NCBI GenBank assembly: GCA_015178975.1
Contig: WHVD01000046.1
Location: 248,001-312,000, forward strand
From: Hysterangium stoloniferum
Taxonomy: Eukaryota > Basidiomycota > Agaricomycetes > Hysterangiales > Hysterangiaceae
Direction: 5' to 3'
DNA length: 64,000 nt
In this document: in pieces, positions 33,462 through 43,917 of the stretch
How positions within the stretch are numbered: the stretch's first letter is position 1
Layout: the number at the start of each line of letters is the position of its first letter
Made by a program: the position numbers and the translations under genes
The notes under the pieces: model-generated
What the model was told of the DNA's origin: nothing
Seen by the model: only the letters and a program-made list of their open reading frames with translations
The model's database searches: none

Positions 33462-34952
33462 GATGTAAACTGATGGGTTGTTGGGATGCTATCACTTGGA
33501 AAAGTGAACAGTTGTATATATACACAATTTGAACAGGTCACATGATTTTATTTGCATTTATTTGTGGATAATCAATAAGGTTATGTGTTAATCATGTGAC
33601 AGGGACAAAACTGTTCCAATGAGATTGCATTAGTATTTGATTTATAGTTTGATGACAAATAATGCTTATGTCATAGAATTCTTAGGGTATATAGCCAACA
33701 TATATGACTACCTAAATTAAAAATTTCAGGTCAATTGGTCAAGTACTCATTGAGTTATTCAACATTCCTTGACATATAAAAAATCATTGGAACGGTTTTG
33801 TCCCCCACTGTAATATGAAAACCTAGCCCAATTGAATGGGTACACCAGAGAATCATCAGCCCTCCAGTTAAATGAGCCTTTTTGTATTGGCCATAATATT
33901 TTCCACATTCAGTCTCCTCCTTCATAATTTCTGCCTCTGTCAAACCATCTCTTGGTATCCCTGGATAAGATGGTCACACCTGAATTGGTGGGCCACCATA
34001 CCAGCTTCCAGAGACTCTCCAGTCTAGATGACTTGCTATATTTGTGGGAAAAGAGGGTGTGTGAAGTGAAAGGCTGCTATAAACCTGTTGTGCATGGTCA
34101 TAAAACCACTGAGCAACCTTGAACAAGGGTTCTGGAAACTGCTCCCCAGTGTATGACAATATAATGTTCTCCATTGCTGGACACCATAATTGTAAGTGTG
34201 GTGGGGGGATCTTTTTCACAGCTAATTCTTGTAGAAGAGAAACTGCTGTGAGAGGAACAAGCTGAAATATGATATCTTCTGCAGCAATCTTCAACTTGTC
34301 AGTTCATAGTATTTGTGCTAGAAACCATGAAAGAGACCCACATGGCATAATAGTTCCCTGACTGGAACAATTCTTTTAGAATCAGATAATGAGATGTAGA
34401 ATTTCAAAAATTCTGAAATAACAGGATATAACTCTTGTTGCTGGAATGTAAGGTTGACAGATGCTGAGGGGGTTTTGGTGGCAGTTAGCTCCTTTATGTA
34501 TTACTTTGTGAACACTGGGATTTGGAATTGCCATCCTGGATGGCTTTAAATTAACTCCAGATACTTTTGGAGAAGATTATGGTTCTCCTATTGATTCTTC
34601 TTCAACATCTTCTATCCCTGTTTCTGGTGAAATTAATTGGTGGGCTTCATTGATTATCCCTGCACTGTGAGCATATTCCTGAGCTAGTGGTTTGTGGTGA
34701 CAAAAGCACCTTGTTGTGCAGGAATGACAATGCCATGACCCATCTCTTGTTAATGACACAAAGACCCACTTGCCACCAGTTTGTGCTTCCCCAGTTGAAC
34801 CATGGATTGAGAAAATAAAGCAGTCCTTCCCCTTTGTCTCAGCTACAAGGTATGCAGTGGGGTAAGGTGCATTGGGCTCAAGCTCCATAGATAGAATGAA
34901 ATTTATGTGCTGAGAGAGAATAGTTGTATGGATACAATTATTGCCTGCACAG

Positions 34953-35427
34953 TGTGAAGAGTGGTGGAAGTTCTGACCATTCTATATATGAAGAAATGAG
35001 TAGAAAGGAAGAATATTGACCTATTTGGTGCAATATAAGAGAAAGTGAGAGAGAGAGCACGAGATGATGCAGTAGTCAAAGAGTGCAATGGATCGAGTGA
35101 AGGCCTCAACTGTTACAGTTCAAGGCCAGAAGTGTTAGATAGTTCAGATATTGCTACCTATGTAGTAGCTGACACGTTACCCTGATCACCACTTGTAGTA
35201 GACCTAGTTTATGTCTTACGAGTGGTGGTTCTTGGGTAAAAGTGTGTCTGAGTTCTATTTGGTGCCAAGTGCACCCACAAGTATACACAAAGCTTTGAAC
35301 TAATAAAATGGTGCAATATTCAAAGAATATAAAGGATAGAAAAATATGAATAAAATGTGTAAAATATAAATAAAATAAAAGGAGTGTTTTACCATAATGA
35401 AACTGTGGTAAAAGCATACTCCTCACA
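34953..35427 (-). repeat. solo LTR in the KDZ gene, TSD CACAG
   Basis: A 475-bp LTR with exact flanks CACAG (34948-34952 and 35428-35432), minus orientation, related to the LTR at 44891-45519 (shared 'agaatggt(c/t)agaacttcc' near the 3' end). Confidence 0.9.
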
Positions 35428-35985
35428 CACAGTCACAGGATAATGAGGCTTCTGATGCAGATATAGGTAAATATTGAACATGGAAGTATCTGTCAGTCTA
35501 AAAATTATTAATAAAACATTATACAGAATGGAAGACCATACCTTTAGCATTTCAAGTTTTGGGTCGCAGTCTTGGAGAATAAAAGTTGAATGATCTGACT
35601 GGCTCAATCCATCCTCTCCTAAGCAACACTCCCAATAAACAATATTCTGTTCCTGTAATTGAGAATTTTGGTTTAATTTTGAATTATTTTCTTTCCCATT
35701 TTTGAAGGGATTCAGTGTCACTGTGAAGATATCCTACGATTCTCCTATATCCCCACTGAGTTCTGTTTCTCCCCTCCATTTCCAATACTGGGGCTTTCCT
35801 TTTTTGCTTGGATGTAGTATTGTTGTCCTTAATTACTTCCTTTGGTTTTGAAGGATTCCTCAAAGTTGTTTTTGCTTCTTTGGCTGTATTTCATCATACA
35901 ATGCCTCAAGTTAGTATTAAGTAAGGCTCCTGATTAAATTGTTCACTCCTTGTGTTAGATTGTGTAATGCTAGCACTGTTTCCCA

Positions 35986-36057
35986 GGGTCAGGTGGTGTA
36001 TTTGGTAATGTCTTTGCTATATATGCAGAAGCCCTGGGTTCAATTCCCAGTCTGCCC
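35986..36057 (+). other. complete tRNA-like sequence in TRIM 5' LTR
   Basis: 72 nt. Acceptor arms GGGTCAG/TCTGCCC (five of seven pair, counting G-T), D arm GGTG...TGTC, anticodon stem TTTGC/GCAGA with a 7-nt loop TATATAT, and T stem CTGGG/CCCAG. The A box TGGTGTATTTGG and B box GGTTCAATTCC both fit Pol III consensus. The loop would give anticodon UAU (Ile), but the base before it is A instead of the universal U33, so this is a tRNA derivative, probably acting as a promoter. I do not call it a working tRNA gene. Confidence 0.65.
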
Positions 36058-36204
36058 ATTTATTTTCTACATGTTTAACAGGTTATGGGCCCTGACATGT
36101 GCTATAGTTTCTGTGTGTAGAGTGAACAGCTATATTTTTGTATGGTATAGTCAACAAGTCTGGACAAAAGAGCCAGAGAGGACCTATATTTGCATATACA
36201 TAAT

Positions 36205-36471
36205 TGTTGAAAAAAAGGAACCTCAAGAACCTAATAGTAGTTTAACTCAGTCATGTTGTAGGTAAGGTAACAGACTGATATATTATGTACCTAATAGTAG
36301 TTTAACTAATAAACAACTATTAGTTACAGTAAGGCGAGTAGCTTAGGACCTTAACTCACCTCAGTCACGTTGTAGGTAAGGTAACGGACTGAGGTGTTTC
36401 TACTATGGTCGACTACCTTATATAGCAACCGGTCGGCTCCGAGTGAGCGACGCGTAAGCCCAAATTCAACA
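36205..36471 (+). repeat. solo LTR inside TRIM copy 2, TSD ATAAT
   Basis: A 267-bp LTR, TGTTGAAAAA...AATTCAACA, exact flanks ATAAT (36200-36204 and 36472-36476). TRIM copy 1 shows the site without it. It contains 'ttatatagcaacc' as a possible TATA box and two related 'ggtaaggtaac(a/g)gactga' segments. Confidence 0.9.
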
Positions 36472-36502
36472 ATAATATTGTTCAGTACTAGCATGTTTCC
36501 CA

Positions 36503-36575
36503 GGGTCAGGTAGTGTAATTGATAACACCCTTGCTATATATGCAGAAGCCCTGGATTCAATTCCCAGTCTGACTA
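36503..36575 (+). other. tRNA-like sequence in TRIM 3' LTR (copy 2)
   Basis: A box TAGTGTAATTGA and near-B box GATTCAATTCC, D stem GTG/CAC. Almost identical to 26024-26096. Confidence 0.6.
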
Positions 36576-36712
36576 TTCATTTCTACACATTCAACACCCT
36601 GAATGTTTAATAACTATTAACTATTGGTGTATCAGTCATTACCACTCGCCAAGCATGGTCCTATATTAACGTCCATTTTCTTTTTGAACTTTTTGTTCTT
36701 TGCTGCACACTT

Positions 36713-36903
36713 CATCGGGAAAGTGGGAAGATTAGTAAGTATGACGTCTATATTGTCTACTAGGAGAGCTAGCTAGCTCGGCTAGACACGGCTAGACACA
36801 CACCTTTCGCGAGATCCTTTACTACTCGGTATACAAGCTTACCATAGATCTAGGGAGTCTAGGGAGTCTACATAATGGGTGTAGACATTCCCAAATCCCG
36901 ACG
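36713..36903 (-). mobile_element. short TIR MITE in unit 3
   Basis: 191 bp, ends CATCGGGAAAGTGGGAAG and (inverted) CGTCGGGATTTGGGAATG, flanks TT. Same insertion as in unit 2. Confidence 0.7.
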
Positions 36904-37066
36904 TTGGATCAATACTTCCTGCGATTCTCGCACATTTAGTGGCAATATCATTTATATAATCAATCATGTAGAGCTAACGTAGACAATAGCTACTACATAG
37001 CAGATACATACATTGAATGCCCACCGATAACTTGATTCACATAGAAGGTATGAGAAACCCCAACGT

Positions 37067-37553
37067 TCAAAGAGAGACAGGGGAGCAGCCAATGTTGATC
37101 TATTATTATAATAACATGAAAATCTTAAAACAGGACTATGTAATAAAGGAACTCACAAGTCCGTTAAACTCGTTGCCAGTGCAGCAGACGGGTTGTTGGG
37201 CACAGTTGACACCAGCACTGTCGAAATAGTTATTGGTTAAATAATAGTAATAAAGGGAGTAACTGCGAAAAGACAGACACAATATCGAGGCATCCTATTC
37301 CAACGATACCTGTGATTCCGTTAAGGAGCCCGGAGAGGACGCCAAGGGCAGCGATGACAGCACTGTCGGAGGCGGCACCAACAGCGGTGCAGCACTGGGG
37401 AGCTCCTACAATATTGCGAGTCAAATATGAGGCTAAATACAGTCTGGATATTTAATTGGGCTTACCGGTGTCGCACTGGGATTCTGGGGGGTTGGGGGCG
37501 GCGACAGCGAGGATACTGAAGAATCCAAGGGCAACGATGGATTTAGCGAACAT
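37067..37553 (-). CDS. class I hydrophobin, copy 3
   Basis: Exons on the minus strand: 37466-37553, 37279-37405, 37157-37217 and 37067-37099; 102 residues, same signal peptide and eight-cysteine pattern as copies 1 and 2. The protein equals copy 2 except Val for Ile at residue 100 (INIGCSPVSL at the end). A TATA box lies at 37640-37646. It looks intact and is probably expressed in the same way as copy 2, since the first ~150 bp upstream are almost the same. Confidence 0.92.
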
Positions 37554-37639
37554 GTTGACTGCGAGTGTGAGCGAAGGGAAGTAGCTGAGTAGTTCAGTGA
37601 ATGTTATTGAACTGCAGAAACAAGGTGCAGAGGTAGGCT

Positions 37640-37646
37640 CTTTATA
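37640..37646 (-). promoter_or_regulatory. TATA box of hydrophobin 3
   Basis: TATAAAG on the minus strand, 87 bp upstream of the ATG. Confidence 0.7.
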
Positions 37647-38267
37647 GGTTCCGAATCCTGTATAGCTATCCGGTTTTTCACCCCTTTTTTATGATTTTCA
37701 TAATTTAGTTTCTTTTCCATATTGCATGCGTGCACTCCGGCGTAACGTTTAACATGCAGCTCGTCACGAGGAAGAGTACCTGAGTAAGGAACAAACGACC
37801 TTTGACAGCCACGGATGCGTCTGTCTTCGCATAACGATAGAACCGAATAACGAATTGAGGATTAGGCTCAACAGGATATACAAGCCGACAAGTTCAACAA
37901 GCCATAGAGGCATTATTATCTGTATTCGGTCATGGCAGTACTGCATAATATTTACCATAAAACTATTTCTGCTCACATGTTTATGGAAATTTGATTTGGT
38001 CAAGAAACTCCCTTATACTTGAGAGAGAGAAGATCAACGGCTATTTTGCAATCAGAATAAGGAGAAGTCTTTCAGGTCATGAGATCGGATAATGTACTTT
38101 GACAGGTCAGCCTGCATCACGCCAATATAATATAGAAGTTCGGTAAAACAACACTGAAATAACATCGTTGCCGGAAAACATGTGTTGCCGTGTGCAAACA
38201 CTGGTCCAGGTTGCCGGAGAAGCATCATTTTTGTGTCCTGGTCTGCTTTCCGTAACCGGATCACACG

Positions 38268-38580
38268 ACTATTATTGGATTTCGTTCCCCAAGTAATCAA
38301 CAGCTAATGCCTGGATCCACAAGTAAAATGTATTTCAAAACGTGGGGCAATTTTCCTAGATGGCGACGAATTGATTGACTTGTGTACATTCTCTGTCGCT
38401 CTTCGACTAAACAAAGACGATCTAGGAAATTATGACCGCTTGACGCCTTTCCGACGTTTATGGAAGGACTTACACTAGTCATTGTGAATCCAGTCTGGAG
38501 GTGTGGGTACTAGTCAATGATATTATTAGAATATAGTCGCGGCACCTTGTTCTAGACGACACTTGGCTATGTGGTCGGCT
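38268..38580. promoter_or_regulatory. near-invariant block upstream of hydrophobin 3
   Basis: Counterpart of 24781-25093. One base differs from both other units and one from unit 1 only, while the preceding ~230 bp carry about 15-18 differences from unit 2. Confidence 0.4.
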
Positions 38581-39059
38581 CCGAAGATTTGATGCTGGTA
38601 CTGTCAATTGAATTCGTTACATAATAATGGTGATTGTGCCGTTCAGGCACAGAACCGAAGAAGGATGCAACTGAGAGATTGTGTGAAGAGAGCCATCAGC
38701 CGTTGCATACTTAAATCTTCTCCGTGTGAGTGGCTATCAGTGTCAACCAATGCAGTTTTCCCTGTATGGTGTTTTATTGGTGTTTTCTTTAGCGGCACGG
38801 GGCGATAGGGCCAACCCGGCAATCGGGCGTTGCCTGGTACCTTCTTGCGGGTCGAGTCCAACGCAACTTTTTACTTGCTTCACTGCTGCAAGCCTTATTA
38901 TCAGGGCATGTGACCATACTTACGTGTTAATCATGGCACGAAAAAATCCACCGATCACACGCTAAATTGCGCACATTAGGCTTGCCACTATCAGAGATTG
39001 GGGACGGGGAGACAGTATTGCTTTTATTTCTGGCACTCACATTTTAAACAATTTTGTTC

Positions 39060-39310
39060 GTATGGCTCTCACGATCATTTTTGCCCTCGGTTAGCATCTC
39101 AGCTCCATGTGCTGCAGTCAGAATGGCCACAACCTTGTTACTTGCTTCACCGCTGTAAGCCTTATTATAAGAGCATGTGACCATACTTACGCGTTAATCA
39201 TGGCAAGAAAAAATCGACCGATTACAGTGCCACATTGCGCGCATTAGGCTTGCGACTGTCAGAGAATGGAGACGGGGAGACAGTATCGCTTTATTTCTCG
39301 CACTCACATT
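39060..39310. repeat. partial repeat of the unit end
   Basis: After a 70-bp stretch of other sequence, 39131-39310 repeats the end of unit 3 (38875-39050) a second time. It stops exactly at ACATT, the target site of the Copia LTR that follows. Confidence 0.8.
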
Positions 39311-40080
39311 TGTTGGATTATCAAGCACGTTATAGTCCGGTACACTGGGAGCTATTGCAGGGTCAATACCAATGGCCACCACATATCCCTTGATCTTACT
39401 TGTCCTTTTGTGCATTGTTTCTTTAGTTACTAAATTCTCTTTTGTTCCTAGATAGCTAAAAAAACAAGCCATCCTAGTTAGCTTCACCTCAACTATTTGG
39501 CATCCACTATGTAAATACTGAGGTGAGATACTTGCTATTGACCCTTATTTAGTTCCTTTACCTATTGCATTTATCTAGTTATTATTTTGTATCTAGCAGT
39601 CTTATTTCTCACAGGTTGTTGGGCCCCACACTACACTACACATAGGTGATACTTCAAAATGACTACTACAGCTACTTCCCCATCCAACTCCCTGTAAGGG
39701 CCACCTCAACAGGACCTGTGGTACTCACACAAGGCTAGCAGAGGGATATCCAAAGAGAAAAGGATAAAGGGGAGGGCCTCTGCTGGGTGCTTCAAGATAT
39801 GGGGTGTCTAAAAATAGAATGACAGCTCACCCTAATGGGTACTAACTATTTACTCTACCTTGGACATATTCCTAGAAGCATCAGAAATTCACAGGAAAAT
39901 TACAAGAAATAATACTAATTAATCTCCTAGGGAATGGGTCAGTCAGGGGAATTTATGAGAGGACAAATAGTCCTAGGAGGGGATCTGAGACTATAAAATA
40001 ATGGAAAAGAGAGAGATTAAAATATATAGAAACAATACTGAAACAGCAAATACAAGGACTTAAATGTCCCCTTATATCAA
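39311..40080 (+). mobile_element. Copia 5' LTR and start (copy F)
   Basis: 5' LTR 39311-39613 (TGTTGGATTATC...TTTCTCACA), preceded by ACATT (39306-39310) and followed by a primer-site-like GGTTGTTGGGCCCC. About 39620-39900 matches, inverted, pol sequence of Copia E near 3200-3660, so a large internal part is missing. From 39900 to 40080 no clear feature is seen. Broken fossil. Confidence 0.75.
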
Positions 40081-40985
40081 CCCCTCTCTAAGACTTGTCA
40101 CCTTCACATGCTGAGTTCAGTGAAGGACTCAACAGAATGGCAAAGGTTCAAATTGCACAGCTCTGATGTGACATGTGGCCCCTGGGTTTTCCTGATAGAA
40201 TTTGGCAACTAGAGTTGGAGCATTGACATCCTGGAATCAGATCTTAGGGTGCTAGGCTCAGCATAACTACATTGAACACTGGATGAAGATGATGCAAGGA
40301 GTTGGGGAGTTGTAAATGATAAGCATTATGACCCACTTTGGCCTGCACAGTAAAGGACCCCAAATTGCAATGGTATAGTTTGACTGATAGTATAGTGGTT
40401 TTGATATCACTAGCATCTGAATACACTCTATCTCCAACCTTGTAATTAGGAGCAGGTGTTCAATGCTGATTGTAATACTGTACAATACCCTTCTTGGCCT
40501 TAGTGAAAGCTGCCTTTGCCTCTTCCAGTACATGGGCCATTCAATCTTTGAATTCATTAACAGATTCAAGATAGGAGGAAGTCTGGTGTGGTTCAAGTCC
40601 ATATGAGGGTGACTGCCTGTGTCTGGCATAAATGGGGTCTGCTACACATCTGGCATGAGGCACATTATTGTGACTAAATTAGCTAATGGGAGAAGCTCAT
40701 TGATCCAGACCCTCAGTACTGTTCCAACTCTTGGCTGACCCATTCAGTTTGACCATTAGCCTGAGGATGATATGCTGTAGTGGGGGACAATTTGATTGCC
40801 AGTAAATGAGACAGTTTTCAAGTGAACTTGGCCACAAATTGAGGGCCACAATGAGATACCACTTGTCTAGGTAATCCATGCAGCACCTAGTGCTGTGATT
40901 GTGGTGTTGGTTAAAGTGAAGTGAGCTCATTTACTTATAGAGTCCACTAACTGCACACCACTCCTTCTCCAATCAGGTCTGCAAA
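40081..40985 (-). mobile_element. Gypsy fragment D (integrase and pol end)
   Basis: Minus-strand remnant. The integrase core has GPQFVAKF and TAYHPQANGQTEWV (about 40735-40860), followed by the C-terminal region (LPPHLHPVFNVVML-like) near 40250. Very degraded. Confidence 0.75.
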
Positions 40986-41124
40986 AATATTATTCATCAA
41001 CCAATTCAGTTGTCATTCAACCTTGCAACCTACCTACCTATCTGGTTCCTGTGCAGAACATCTCAGATGGTCACTTTCTATGTGATGCAGTTGGACTCTG
41101 GTTGCTTAGTCATCCTAGGACATA
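40986..41124 (+). mobile_element. Gypsy protease fragment
   Basis: Short plus-strand piece resembling the Gypsy protease region (SQMVTFYV-like, then VILGH). It ends at the TA where Tc1 copy 2 begins. It may belong to Gypsy C at 42745. Confidence 0.5.
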
Positions 41125-42201
41125 CAGTGGCTCAAAGAATCATTCCAATATTTTGTTGTTTTGGAAAGATTAATTCAGAATACTGTTGAAACAGTTGAAT
41201 AACACTTTGCAGAACACCCCTGTGAGTGTGATTGGAAAGTAAACACTAAGGAGACTTTCCCACACCCACAGTGGACTATACTACTAGGTGCTTATCTAAG
41301 CACCTATACAGTAGTTACTGACCTAATATAACTCACTCAATACTGCACCTACAGTGCTGGGAAAAATACTACAAATATCAGAAAAATATAGAGATCATAA
41401 TAGACTATGTTAGAGCTGTAGTATCATTCTAACAAATGCAGTACTGGACATCAGACAATTCTTAAAATTACCCAATATAGTACAGCACCTTGGCTTGAAT
41501 TTGACACTCTGCTTATGTAATTTTTATCAAAATTGGTGGAATAATGAATAACACAAAATAATCACTTAAAATGATTTTTTTGACCCTCTATTATTTTGAA
41601 AGAAAAGCTATTTTGATACAAATATAAGTCTAAACTACTTGTGAGAATAATAGACATGTCATGTGACTTTCTTTATATCTGTTTGCCATGTTGACAGTTG
41701 GTTCAACCATTCCTTAGCCTTTACCATCACCATGAAAGCCATTTCTGCTTACTATTATCTCTCTTCTTCAAAAGGGGTATTCCCACTCAAATCCAAACTA
41801 AAACTGGTTTAGGAAGGTTACAATCAACAGGATCAAGGTTGAAGTGCTGGCAAATAAAGAAAACAACCCAGCTGGCTGTCCTTCCAAGCCTATCACTCAT
41901 GACAAACAGTCAGGAATGTACTCAAGAAAAATGGATTTTACTCTGCAATAATGAAGAAAGTACCCATGTTGAAGAAGACTCATTGTCAGAAGTGACTTGA
42001 GTTTGCTCAGTATCATGAAGACTGGACTGTGGAGGACTTCAAAAGGGTGTTGTGGACAGACAAGACTAAGATTAAACTGAATTGGATTTGATGGAAAGGT
42101 GTATATTTGGGAAGAATGGGGAGCCAATATCTAACTGAACAACAAACCAACTGTCAAGCATGGAGGAGGAAATAATATCATGATATGGGGGGCTGTATGG
42201 G
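41125..42201 (+). mobile_element. Tc1-type transposon copy 2, truncated
   Basis: Left terminus CAGTGGCTCAAAG after TA (41123-41124). The transposase remnant includes DWTVEDFKRVLWTDKTKI (about 42018-42075), containing the first catalytic Asp, and a GGCMG-type motif at the end. The 3' half is missing, cut by the LTR at 42202. Stops and shifts are present. It is a different lineage from the Tc1 at 31439. Confidence 0.75.
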
Positions 42202-42744
42202 TGTTAAGTACCATGTCGGGAACTTATTCCAGAACTATCGGAGAGTCACTGGAAAGTCAGGAACTATCGGATAGGGTCAGGACGTTGGCTTCAGCTTATG
42301 TGCTGCACCTCTACGCAAATGCTTGAAGTCCTTAATTTCAGAAGTGAGACTTACAATGGAAGATACAGATATTCAGAGTTCCGAAGAGTTTTGAATATCG
42401 AGCGTACAGAAAGACAGAAGAAGGAATAAGAAACTAAGTCGATATCAGATCTAAGGTAAAGCACAAATTCGTGGAAACTAATATAAGTCTTCTCATTATC
42501 GTACTACAAACTGAGACCATAATAAGATGGAAATGGAAGTATTCTTAAACGGGAATACAATAAGACATATCGGGGAGACAATATTCTGAAACGGGAATAT
42601 AACAGACAAACGAGTGAATACTTGTCAACAGACAAATTACCAAATCCAGAACAAGGGAAGAATGCGGAAGATACGGTAACTATGATGTTCCGTAGTCAGA
42701 GATCGGAAGTCGGATATTGAAACATCTGGGAATGGGTGATAACA
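42202..42744 (-). repeat. Gypsy A LTR, minus orientation
   Basis: A 543-bp LTR, TGTTAAGTACC...GATAACA. The flanks (ATGGG and GAGGT) differ, and the two sides belong to different elements (Tc1 and Gypsy C), so DNA was lost or exchanged here. Confidence 0.85.
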
Positions 42745-43374
42745 GAGGTACAAACCCACCCCTAGGCCCAGTCTATCCCCTTTTGCAATCTGAACTCTGA
42801 GGGAATATGGGATTTCCTCGATGAACATTTAGCTATAGGTTTTATCTGACCATCAAAGTCTCCTTATGGAGCCCCTGTCCTTTTTGTTTGGAAAAAAGAT
42901 GGATCATTACAACTTTGCATCAATTTCAGAGGTCTTAATGTGATCACTCAGAAAGATAAGTACCCACTACCATTGATTTCTGACTTACTCAATGCCCCTT
43001 GGAAAGCCTGAATCTACACCAAGATAAACTTGAAACATGCCTATCATTTAGTTTGGATTGCCACAGGTGATGAGTGGAAAACAGCATTCCAAACTCACTA
43101 TGGCTCTTTCAAATGGTTGGTTATGCCCTTCAGGCTTACTAACACACCCTTGGTTTTCCAATGTTTTGTCAATGACATATTTTCTGACCTACTTGATGTC
43201 TATGTCATTGTCTATCTTGACGACATCCTCATATTTTCTGAAGATCCCAAACTTCACAATGAACATGTCTGTGAAGTTTTCCAAAGACTCCTAAAAAATG
43301 GTCTTTTCATGAATGTTAAAAAATGTGCTTTTGATGTTGACACGGTTGAATATTTAGGCTTCATGATGGGTCCC
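42745..43374 (+). mobile_element. Gypsy C, left part (reverse transcriptase)
   Basis: RT of a third Gypsy family: [23 protein letters not shown]-like text and the [11 protein letters not shown] active site at about 43212-43245. It is interrupted after GFMMG by Gypsy A2; the continuation is at 60217-60667. The GTCCC at 43370-43374 is repeated at 60212-60216. Confidence 0.9.
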
Positions 43375-43917
43375 TGTTACAACCCGTTCCCAGATGTTTC
43401 AATATCCAACTTCTGACTTCTGACTACGGAACATCATAGTTACCATATCTTCTGTATTCTTCCCTTGTTCCACATTTGGTAATTTGTCTGTTGACAAGTA
43501 TTCACTCGTTTGTTTATTATATTCCCATTTCAGAATATTGTCTCCCCAATTTGTCTTATTGTATTCCCATTTCAGAATACTTCCATTTCTGTCTTATTGT
43601 GGTCTTAGTTTGTAGTACAATAACAAGAAGACTTATATTAGTTTCTGCAAATTTGTACTTTACTTTAGATCTGATATCGACTTAGTTTCTTATTCCCTCT
43701 TCCATCTTTCTGTATGCTCAATATTCGGAACTCTTCGGAACTCTGAATATCCATATCTTCCAGTGTAAGTCTCACCTTTGAAATTAAGGACTTCTGAGCA
43801 TTTGCATAGAGGCACAGCACATAAGCTGAAGTCAATGTCCTGACCCTATCTGATAGTTTCCAAATTCCCAGTGACTTTCTGATAGTTCCAGAATAAGTTC
43901 CAACACGGCACTTAACA
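43375..43917 (+). repeat. 5' LTR of Gypsy A2
   Basis: A 543-bp LTR, TGTTACAACC...CTTAACA, preceded by TSD GTCCC. Confidence 0.92.

Larger units (their letters stand above)
31439..33810 (-). mobile_element. Tc1-type transposon in the KDZ gene
   Basis: Bounded by TA on both sides (31437-31438 and 33811-33812), the Tc1/mariner target. Long terminal inverted repeats of about 215 bp start CAGTGGGGGACAAAACCG and have a second related motif (GGAACAGTTTTGTCCCTG-like) at their inner ends, the IR/DR arrangement. Size is 2372 bp, of which 768 bp is a solo LTR plus its 5-bp duplication. The arms are still very similar, so this element is younger than the KDZ gene it interrupts. Confidence 0.9.
28735..35909. 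mobile_element. 7.2-kb insert between hydrophobin units 2 and 3
   Basis: Unit DNA stops after GTTAG at 28730-28734 and resumes with GTTAG at 35910-35914, the same five bases that occur once at this place in unit 1 (about 25710). The whole block therefore entered the array as one insertion or a composite. It contains an inverted repeat, a direct repeat, an unassigned stretch and a KDZ transposon with nested elements. Its ends do not show obvious matching inverted repeats. Confidence 0.6.
31030..35909 (-). mobile_element. KDZ (Kyakuja-Dileera-Zisupton) transposon, broken
   Basis: Read on the minus strand. An N-terminal part (about 35450-35800) with TQWGYRRIVGYLHS-like text. Then a cysteine/histidine cluster near 34680-34740 (WHCHSC, RCFCHH) of the type that accompanies KDZ transposases, then CGKYY...LTGG...WCTHSI...GFH (33760-33940). 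After the Tc1 insertion comes the core with YDFACQLASYCL and FVVDEFHASDHTKC (about 31190-31430). The order and motifs match basidiomycete KDZ transposases. The reading frame has several stops and shifts and two large insertions, so it is inactive. Confidence 0.75.
35953..36596 (+). mobile_element. TRIM retroelement with tRNA-like LTRs, copy 2
   Basis: Same element as 25753-26117 and at the same place relative to the next hydrophobin unit, so it was duplicated with the unit. 5' LTR 35953-36080, primer site GGTTATGGGCCC (36081-36092), 3' LTR 36479-36596. Flanks CCTTG and CCCTG. It is longer than copy 1 because a 267-bp solo LTR sits inside. Confidence 0.8.
36602..39059. repeat. hydrophobin unit 3
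   Basis: Third unit, with the MITE (36713-36903), the hydrophobin gene and the conserved block. It is more diverged than units 1 and 2 in parts of the upstream region (38040-38267). Confidence 0.85.

Noticed and set aside
35986-36057. A genuine tRNA-Ile (UAU) gene
   Set aside because: The fold is tRNA-like, but U33 is replaced by A, two acceptor pairs are mismatched, and the sequence is present in both LTRs of a small retroelement. A derived promoter is more likely.
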